Positions 12,579 through 18,971 of a stretch of 18,971 nucleotides of DNA are shown in pieces (position 1 is the first letter of the stretch; each line of letters starts with the position of its first letter). The DNA comes from Faecalicoccus sp. (GTDB lineage Bacteria > Bacillota_I > Bacilli_A > Erysipelotrichales > Erysipelotrichaceae). The stretch covers positions 1 through 18,971 of the forward strand of contig JAGAWH010000160.1 of assembly GCA_017941505.1 (NCBI GenBank). Reading direction: 5' to 3'. The notes under the pieces are model-generated. The model made no database searches. It was not told the origin of the DNA and was given only the letters and a program-made list of their open reading frames with translations. The position numbers were made by a program, and so were the translations under genes.

Positions 12579-14823
12579 AAACTTTGAAATAATTTAATGG
12601 TACATACATTATATTCCGATCTAAAGGAATGGATGTGAACTGCTGGATAGGTCCGAGATAATCGGTTCGATATCCAAGATTTCCGTCATTGATTCCCCAG
12701 TGTGCAACCCATTTATCAAATTCATCGCAACCTCTGATGTAGTAATTAAACCAGGATTCACTGGAATAAATACCGGTGAAATAGCCTGCATCACGAATCT
12801 TTGAGCAGAAAGTTTTACAGAAAGTCGAACAGTTTGTCGGAGTTAAAGCTCCTCTGTTTAACTTATAATTGTCGGCATCCTCCATATCAAACCAGACACC
12901 AACCTGAATATTTCTTCCCTTGATCTGCTCCAGCAGGAATTCTGCTTCAGATAAAGCTCCTGCATTATCCAGTGCATATGAATAACAATATACACCATAT
13001 GGAATGCCTAACTTTTCACAAAGATCCATATTCCGCTTTGCCATTTGGTCCAAATTAGTTCCATAGGTTACACGAATGATCACAAACTGATCCAGATATG
13101 AACTTAAATCAATATATCCATTGTGCGCTGATATATCAATTCCCCATGTAGGATTATAGTCAGCCTCTTGAATATAAATGGTTTTATTTCCGCTGTCTAC
13201 ATGAACATATCCTGTAACATTTTCACCATTTTTCTGAGCAGATTTATTGGTGACAAAAGATACATCACTACCGGTTACCGGCATTTCCGTACCAATCGGT
13301 ACAAGTGAAATCTGAATACCTAAGATTGATCTGGATAAGCCCTGCGTGCCCGCAAAGTTTCCATTTGATGCCCAATCCAGCCAGCCGTAGCCGGAAGTAT
13401 ATGTGCGATAGAAAATATTATACTCTTTCGAGATATCACCCGATAAGCGCATCTGGATTCCTTCAAGAGCTAATGAGCGGCCGGTCGTACCGGAGATACC
13501 TCCGTCCTGCGTCCATCCGTTTTCCCATCCAATCTGTGCAATATGTGAGCGATACTCAATATGTCCGGATGGATACAGTTCCTTATTAAATGTAATTGAA
13601 ATGGCTTCAATGTTGTTATGAAGATTACCGGATGTTTCTGTATCACCGACCGGAGTTGTCCAGCCGACATTGGATACGTGTGTACGGTATGAAAGCTTCT
13701 GCATATCAAAAGCTTCTTTGGATGAGACAGGAGTCGGTAAACCTTTTTCAATCAATTGAATCCTGATGGCTTCAATGCCATATCCATATCCAATAGAGCC
13801 GGCACTCTCACCGTTTTTTGCCCATCCTAACCATCCTATATTAGCGACATGAGCTTGATAATAAATATCAAAATGATTTTTAATCTCTCCGTCCAGGGAT
13901 ATTTGGATTGCTTCAATATGTTTGGATTGTCCTTCAGTGCCTGACAGAACATTACCGGTCTTGACAGATTGCCATCCATCGCCTTCTACATAACTGCGAT
14001 ATTGTACTTTTCCTTCATAGACAGGTGTTGCCAGAGAGATTTTTATACCCTCCATCGCATTACCGTTACCGGTGGTTCCAATCATATTCTGTTCACTTAC
14101 AGGAGCCATCCATCCAACATTGGCAACATGAGCTTGGACTTGAAGCTGTTCCACATAAAACGGGGTAATTCCATTCGTTGGTCCTGCATTGCCTTTTTTA
14201 ACCAGCTGAATCTGCAAAGCTTCCATCTGTAAGCCTTTTCCCTGACTTCCGGCATTCTGACCGTTATGCGCCCATCCAAGCCATCCTATATTAGCAACAT
14301 GACTTTGATAATAGATATCGTATTTTTCACTGACTTCCCCGGTCAGCCAGATACGGATAGCTTCAATCGATAAAGCCTTCCCTTCGGTTCCGCACATCTG
14401 TCCGCCCTCAACCGGATTTTGCCAGCCAATGGTAGCTACATGAGCCTGATAATGGATATCTCCTGCATAGGTGCTGTCAAGATTGATAATCAAAGCTTCT
14501 AAGCCTTTAGACTGTCCGGTAGTACCAATCAGATCTTCTTCATGTACTTCCGGCATCCACCCTATATTGGCGACATGAGATTCGATATTCAAATCCGTAT
14601 CGGAAGGATTAGCCATACCTACATCCATCTGCTCGTTATCCTGCACCTCGATAGGCACTTCCGGAATTTCTTCCTCGACAATTTCTTCGCTTTCATCCAT
14701 AATCGTTTCTTCTATGACTGTTTCCGGTTCCAACTCTTCGGCAAAAACCGCTTGTGACATAAAGCTGAATCCGGCAAAAACCATTGCGGACGCAAAAGCG
14801 AATTTCAAAATAGATTTGTTCAT
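12577..14823 (-). CDS. Secreted GH25 muramidase with nine N-terminal ChW repeats
   Basis: A 748-residue secreted protein. A signal peptide (about 1-28, cleavage after AVFA) is followed by an acidic linker (29-78). Then come nine ChW-type repeats of about 38 residues beginning near 80, 123, 170, 227, 273, 320, 377, 422 and 470, each with a core like HVANIGW, a Gly-Thr pair and an IEAIxI strand. The C-terminal GH25 domain spans about 560-748. Asp563 (GIDIS), Asp646 and Glu648 (WFDMED) fit the catalytic acids of GH25 lysozymes, which cut the MurNAc-GlcNAc bond in peptidoglycan. ChW domains are thought to bind cell surface or carbohydrate. The nine repeats form three sets with a 150-residue period. 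The role is likely autolysis, wall remodelling or attack on other bacteria. The gene is monocistronic with its own promoter. The ATG is supported by AAAGGAAAA. Confidence 0.95.
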   Translation of the reverse strand: MNKSILKFAFASAMVFAGFSFMSQAVFAEELEPETVIEETIMDESEEIVEEEIPEVPIEVQDNEQMDVGMANPSDTDLNIESHVANIGWMPEVHEEDLIGTTGQSKGLEALIINLDSTYAGDIHYQAHVATIGWQNPVEGGQMCGTEGKALSIEAIRIWLTGEVSEKYDIYYQSHVANIGWLGWAHNGQNAGSQGKGLQMEALQIQLVKKGNAGPTNGITPFYVEQLQVQAHVANVGWMAPVSEQNMIGTTGNGNAMEGIKISLATPVYEGKVQYRSYVEGDGWQSVKTGNVLSGTEGQSKHIEAIQISLDGEIKNHFDIYYQAHVANIGWLGWAKNGESAGSIGYGYGIEAIRIQLIEKGLPTPVSSKEAFDMQKLSYRTHVSNVGWTTPVGDTETSGNLHNNIEAISITFNKELYPSGHIEYRSHIAQIGWENGWTQDGGISGTTGRSLALEGIQMRLSGDISKEYNIFYRTYTSGYGWLDWASNGNFAGTQGLSRSILGIQISLVPIGTEMPVTGSDVSFVTNKSAQKNGENVTGYVHVDSGNKTIYIQEADYNPTWGIDISAHNGYIDLSSYLDQFVIIRVTYGTNLDQMAKRNMDLCEKLGIPYGVYCYSYALDNAGALSEAEFLLEQIKGRNIQVGVWFDMEDADNYKLNRGALTPTNCSTFCKTFCSKIRDAGYFTGIYSSESWFNYYIRGCDEFDKWVAHWGINDGNLGYRTDYLGPIQQFTSIPLDRNIMYVPLNYFKV

Positions 14824-14849
14824 ATGATGTTTTCCTTTACTTAAAATGT

Positions 14850-14858
14850 ATTATAACA
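14850..14858 (-). promoter_or_regulatory. Extended -10 promoter of the GH25 gene
   Basis: The minus strand has TGTTATAAT (14858-14850), a full extended -10 element. TTGCTT 16 bp upstream is a poor -35 box. The leader would be about 20-25 nt and contains AAAGGAAAA before the ATG at 14823. Confidence 0.6.
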
Positions 14859-14871
14859 GATTAGCCCTCAA

Positions 14872-14902
14872 AAGCAAAATGACAGACCGTAAGAGGTCTG
14901 TC
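14872..14902 (-). terminator. Terminator after the SDR gene
   Basis: On the minus strand GACAGACC, a 6-nt loop and GGTCTGTC form a perfect 8-bp stem (14895-14902 with 14881-14888), followed by ATTTTGCTTTT. It starts 16 bp after the SDR stop codon and lies just upstream of the GH25 promoter. Confidence 0.75.
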
Positions 14903-14917
14903 TTGATACTATCCGGT

Positions 14918-15778
14918 CTATTGATCGCCTTCTGCGAGACCTTCTTCGTTTTCCGGATTGAGCGGTCCATAGAAATAAGATGCCGTTGCCCCACCGTCAA
15001 TTAAGAAATCCGATCCGGTGATAAAGGCGCCTGCCGGTCCCATGATAAGCTCTGCCAAAGCGGCAATTTCATCCGGAGATGCAGGACGTCCTGCCGGGCA
15101 TTTTGCGAACATGTTTTTGTAGAAATCACCGCGAATGCCATTGAATTCATCAATTGCCAATGGTGTTACGACAATACCCGGAGAAATGGAATTGATTCTA
15201 GCTTTTCTTTTTCCCCATTGTACAGCTTCATACATGACACGCTTTCCGTTGCATCGTTTTGCGAGCTGATATGCATGCAATGTGTTTTTGATGTTTTCTT
15301 CCTGTAAGAAGTCCAAATCAAGTAATTCATCACATGGTGTCATTGCCAGCTGTTTATCTTTTTTAGCACCTAACTGCTCCATGCGGTAGCCGGATTGTGA
15401 AGAAATCGTTACACCGGTTCCGCCTTCCTTGATGACTTTGCCTACTTCCTGTAATAAATAAGCAGTACCATATAAGTCTACCTGTAAAATAGTCTTAATC
15501 GGTGATTGAGATGGGGATACACCGGCTGCATTGATTAAATTAGAGATTTCTCCTAACTCCAGCCCTTTCTTCACAAAGGCATCAATGGATTCTTTATTTC
15601 CTAAATCCAGTTTAGTCGTTTCTACAGTAAATCCTGCAGCCCGTAACATATTTGCCTTATCTTCTGTCTTAGACGGGGTACGGCTGCCCATTAAAATAAT
15701 TTTATCGTAGCTGATTCTTCTTGCGATGGCGATTCCGATTTCGCCTGCTCCTGTTAATAATACAACATCTTTTGCCAT
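14918..15778 (-). CDS. Short-chain dehydrogenase/reductase (SDR) family oxidoreductase
   Basis: A 286-residue cytoplasmic NAD(P)-dependent oxidoreductase with a Rossmann fold. TGAGEIG at 9-15 is the nucleotide-binding glycine motif, GSR at 31-33 suggests NADP(H), DLG at 58-60 and NAAG at 83-86 are conserved structural motifs, Ser126-Ser127 lies in the catalytic strand, and Tyr170-x3-Lys174 is the YxxxK pair. SPG at 199-201 and the DFLIDGG end (257-263) are typical. About 35 residues are inserted between the Ser and Tyr parts (roughly 131-166), giving a larger substrate lid than in classical members. The substrate is unknown, and hydroxysteroid, sugar alcohol or acyl substrates are all possible. 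It is alone in its unit: GGAGG precedes the ATG, a promoter lies at 15804-15831 and a terminator follows. Confidence 0.92.
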   Translation of the reverse strand: MAKDVVLLTGAGEIGIAIARRISYDKIILMGSRTPSKTEDKANMLRAAGFTVETTKLDLGNKESIDAFVKKGLELGEISNLINAAGVSPSQSPIKTILQVDLYGTAYLLQEVGKVIKEGGTGVTISSQSGYRMEQLGAKKDKQLAMTPCDELLDLDFLQEENIKNTLHAYQLAKRCNGKRVMYEAVQWGKRKARINSISPGIVVTPLAIDEFNGIRGDFYKNMFAKCPAGRPASPDEIAALAELIMGPAGAFITGSDFLIDGGATASYFYGPLNPENEEGLAEGDQ

Positions 15779-15803
15779 GATTGTTCCTCCGTTTTCTGAT
15801 TTA

Positions 15804-15831
15804 ATTATCCTAAATCTAAAAAATGAATCAA
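15804..15831 (-). promoter_or_regulatory. Promoter of the SDR gene
   Basis: TTGATT (15831-15826), a 16-bp spacer and GATAAT (15809-15804) on the minus strand. The ATG at 15778 follows about 25 bp later with GGAGG between. Confidence 0.6.
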
Positions 15832-15897
15832 TTTTTAAAACAGAGGTTATGCATTAGAAAAACTCATAAAAAAGAGCGATTCTTCTTTTTGTTCCTG

Positions 15898-15903
15898 TAT
15901 AAT
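15898..15903 (+). promoter_or_regulatory. Probable -10 box of the 6-phospho-beta-glucosidase gene
   Basis: A perfect TATAAT 27 bp before the ATG. No clear -35 box lies 16-18 bp upstream, so an activator may be needed. The leader of about 20 nt is too short for a LicT/BglG-type antitermination hairpin, which many bgl genes have. Confidence 0.5.
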
Positions 15904-15912
15904 AGTAAATAA

Positions 15913-17412
<1,500 letters not shown>

Positions 17413-17420
17413 TAGTATGT

Positions 17421-17444
17421 AACCGGGGAAACTTCCCCGGTTTT
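17421..17444 (+). terminator. Terminator-like hairpin between the GH1 gene and pdxA
   Basis: AACCGGGG (17421-17428) pairs with CCCCGGTT (17435-17442), a perfect GC-rich 8-bp stem that could extend inward. A short T run TTTTCTT follows. The pdxA ribosome site begins immediately after it, and no separate promoter is visible, so this is probably a partial terminator that lowers pdxA expression relative to the glucosidase. Confidence 0.7.
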
Positions 17445-17457
17445 CTTGGAGGTAAAT

Positions 17458-18459
17458 ATGAAACGTCCGATTGTAGTGATACCGATGGGAGATCCGGCCG
17501 GTATCGGCCCGGAAATTACGGTAAAAGCACTTTTAGATGATGAAATCAATGATAAGGCAAGATGTGTAATTGTCGGCGATGCCGGACAGATCCAAAAGAC
17601 AATAAAGCTGTTGAATCAAACAGCTACTGTCAAAATAATTCATTCCCCGGATGAAGGTGAATATAAAACCGGTATTTTAAATATTGTGGATTTAGACAAT
17701 ATCGATGAAGACAAATTTGAATACGGAAAGATATCCGCCATGTGTGGTAAAGCTGCCTATGAATATATTGAAAAAGCCATTGATCTGGTTATGCATAAAG
17801 AAGGGGATGTGGTTGCGACCACCTGCATCAACAAAGAATCCCTTCGTGCAGCTAATGTTCCTTATATCGGGCATACCGAGATATTTGGAGCATTAACCCA
17901 TACAAGCGATCCTTTGACGATGTTTGAACTAGAAAATATGCGTGTTTTATTTCTAAGTCGTCATGTCTCACTTCGTAAAGCCTGCGATCTTGTGACAAAA
18001 GATCGAATCATTGAATACGTAAAAAGAGGAACGGTTGCCTTAAATCAGTTAGGAATCATCAATCCGCGAATTGCGGTAGCCGGATTAAATCCGCATTGCG
18101 GTGAACATGGTCTTTTTGGAGATGAAGAAGTTAAGGAAATCATTCCTGCAGTCGATGAACTCAAAGAGATGGGATATAACGTAGAGGGCCCAATCGGAGC
18201 GGACAGCGTATTCTATCAGGCAAGAGAAGGAAGATATGATTGCGTATTATCGCTCTATCATGACCAGGGTCACATTGCCACTAAAACAGTTGATTTCAAC
18301 CGCACGATTTCGATTACCTGTGGCATGCCAATTCTTAGAACTTCAGTGGATCACGGAACTGCCTTTGACATAGCCGGAAAAGGAATTGCCCAGGATATCA
18401 GTATGAAGGAAGCAATCTTCAAAGCTGTTCGATATGCGGGTTCATACCATAAAAACTAA
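17458..18459 (+). CDS. pdxA: PdxA/PdxA2-family dehydrogenase (4-hydroxythreonine-4-phosphate or D-threonate/erythronate-4-phosphate dehydrogenase)
   Basis: A 333-residue cytoplasmic metal-dependent NAD(P) dehydrogenase. MGDPAGIGPEI at 10-20 is the PdxA start signature, and His139-Thr140 (GHTE) lies in the substrate pocket. His169, His213 (LNPHCGE) and His268 (YHDQGH) are the three metal ligands. PdxA oxidises 4-phosphohydroxythreonine in B6 synthesis. The subgroup PdxA2 acts on phosphorylated four-carbon acids in sugar-acid catabolism and is usually beside a DUF1537-type kinase. Features such as LTMFELENMRVLFLSRHVSL look PdxA2-like, and no pdxB, pdxJ or kinase is present, so the catabolic role is at least as likely. 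The ATG at 17458 has TTGGAGG 5 nt upstream. An in-frame TTG four codons earlier overlaps that site and is rejected. It probably shares the GH1 transcript. Confidence 0.93.
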   Translation: MKRPIVVIPMGDPAGIGPEITVKALLDDEINDKARCVIVGDAGQIQKTIKLLNQTATVKIIHSPDEGEYKTGILNIVDLDNIDEDKFEYGKISAMCGKAAYEYIEKAIDLVMHKEGDVVATTCINKESLRAANVPYIGHTEIFGALTHTSDPLTMFELENMRVLFLSRHVSLRKACDLVTKDRIIEYVKRGTVALNQLGIINPRIAVAGLNPHCGEHGLFGDEEVKEIIPAVDELKEMGYNVEGPIGADSVFYQAREGRYDCVLSLYHDQGHIATKTVDFNRTISITCGMPILRTSVDHGTAFDIAGKGIAQDISMKEAIFKAVRYAGSYHKN

Positions 18460-18468
18460 ATTTCTAAT

Positions 18469-18501
18469 AAAAGGGACTTATATTATTTACGTCCCTTTTC
18501 T
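18469..18501 (+). terminator. Terminator after pdxA
   Basis: AAAAGGGAC (18469-18477) pairs with GTCCCTTTT (18491-18499), a perfect 9-bp stem with a 13-nt AT-rich loop, followed by CTT. It starts 10 bp after the pdxA stop. Confidence 0.85.
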
Positions 18502-18641
18502 TATGTGTTTCAGAATTCAAAACAGCATAGTCTAACATAAAATATTTCCACTTATTCTAAATTTTTATCGTATTAGAAATTAAAAGTCCCAAAAAGGATT
18601 TAAAATACCCATTGACTGTGTAAATAGAAATGATGCGATTT

Positions 18642-18682
18642 ATATAATATCCGTATTATTATATTTTTTACGGATTTTATAT
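18642..18682 (+). promoter_or_regulatory. Inverted repeat in the promoter region of the AbiEi-like gene
   Basis: Two 14-bp arms (18642-18655 and 18669-18682) are inverted copies with a single mismatch, built on ATCCGTA and TACGGAT and separated by 13 AT-rich bases. The left arm contains TATAAT (18643-18648), a probable -10 box, so binding here should block transcription. AbiEi antitoxins are known to bind inverted repeats in their own promoter, which makes this the likely autoregulatory site. TTGACT at 18612 is too far away (25 bp) to be the matching -35 box. Confidence 0.65.
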
Positions 18683-18703
18683 AAATCAATGGAGGTGAAT
18701 TAG

Positions 18704-18971
18704 ATGTTGTATTCATATGCTGAATGTAAAGAAAAATATAAAACAGACTATCAAATTAGAAAGGAATTGTCTTCCGGACGATTAAAAAGATTGCATCGTG
18801 GTATATACTCTGACACAAACTATATATCTGATCTTGCGATTATCAGCAAAACTTATCCTAATGCGGTTTTTACCTTGCACAGTGCTTTTTTCTTCCAAAA
18901 TTTAACGGATACTGTACCGGATATACATTCTATAATCACAGATAAAGACGCTGCAAAAATCAAAGATGTAA
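18704..18971 (+). CDS. AbiEi-type antitoxin (type IV toxin-antitoxin), N-terminal part; 3' end outside the window
   Basis: The first 89 codons of a gene running off the right edge. The N-terminal sequence YAECKEKYKTDYQIRKELSS gives a small helix-turn-helix, followed by GRLKRLHRGIYSD near 25-37 (the RGIY wing motif). YPNAVFTLHSAFFFQNLTDTVPD (about 51-73) then matches the start of the second domain in AbiEi antitoxins and related regulators. AbiEi neutralises the nucleotidyltransferase toxin AbiEii, which acts on the translation machinery, and the pair protects against phage by abortive infection. The ATG at 18704 has a strong GGAGGTGA 5 nt upstream. The AT-rich upstream region with an inverted repeat fits self-repression. 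Whether an AbiEii gene follows cannot be seen. Confidence 0.78.
   Translation, partial: MLYSYAECKEKYKTDYQIRKELSSGRLKRLHRGIYSDTNYISDLAIISKTYPNAVFTLHSAFFFQNLTDTVPDIHSIITDKDAAKIKDV

Overview
The window reads as part of the chromosome of a low-GC, Gram-positive, fermentative anaerobe of the Bacillota. Erysipelotrichia-like or Clostridia-like is an inference from gene content, not a proven placement. The pointers are a glycyl-radical pyruvate formate-lyase, purine-rich ribosome sites (AAAGGAG, GGAGG), TTGACA/TATAAT-type promoters, ChW cell-surface repeats, an old-yellow-enzyme iron-sulfur flavoenzyme and a 6-phospho-beta-glucosidase. The features suggest a gut or oral commensal. No rRNA, tRNA, CRISPR array, insertion sequence or prophage structural gene was seen.

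Layout. Positions 1-691 (minus) hold the N-terminal third of pflB, with its own promoter and a leader of three potential stem-loops. A YolD-like gene lies upstream (845-1177, minus). Between 1300 and 1896 (plus) are three tandem, exactly 56-codon paralogues for two-helix membrane proteins, closed by a strong terminator. They are too short for ordinary gene callers and are the most unusual feature here. From 1940 to 10344 every gene is on the minus strand: (a) an operon at 10344-7963 (ATC-hydrolase-like protein, LCMT-type methyltransferase, alpha/beta hydrolase), with a strong promoter followed by a palindromic operator and ended by a strong terminator; (b) a six-gene run at 7914-3828 (small membrane protein, TraX-like protein, four-helix protein, PhzF-like protein, DUF3267 membrane metalloprotease-like protein, lipoprotein serpin), ended by a terminator; (c) a lone HSL-type esterase (3665-2793); (d) a second TraX-like gene (2731-1940) that may be translated from a leaderless mRNA.

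From 10511 the strand alternates. A 677-aa ene-reductase (plus) has a palindrome just after its promoter. A secreted GH25 lysozyme with nine ChW repeats arranged as three 150-residue supermodules (minus) follows, then an SDR oxidoreductase (minus), a GH1 6-phospho-beta-glucosidase (plus), and pdxA (plus) behind a terminator-like hairpin. The right edge carries the 5' part of an AbiEi-type antitoxin gene (18704 onward), with a 14-bp inverted repeat in its promoter region. The partner toxin, if present, lies outside the window.

No single pathway ties the window together. The recurring themes are small or multi-pass membrane proteins of unknown role, surface or secreted proteins (serpin, GH25), small-molecule modification enzymes controlled by palindromic operators whose repressors are not in the window, and a probable type IV toxin-antitoxin locus at the edge.
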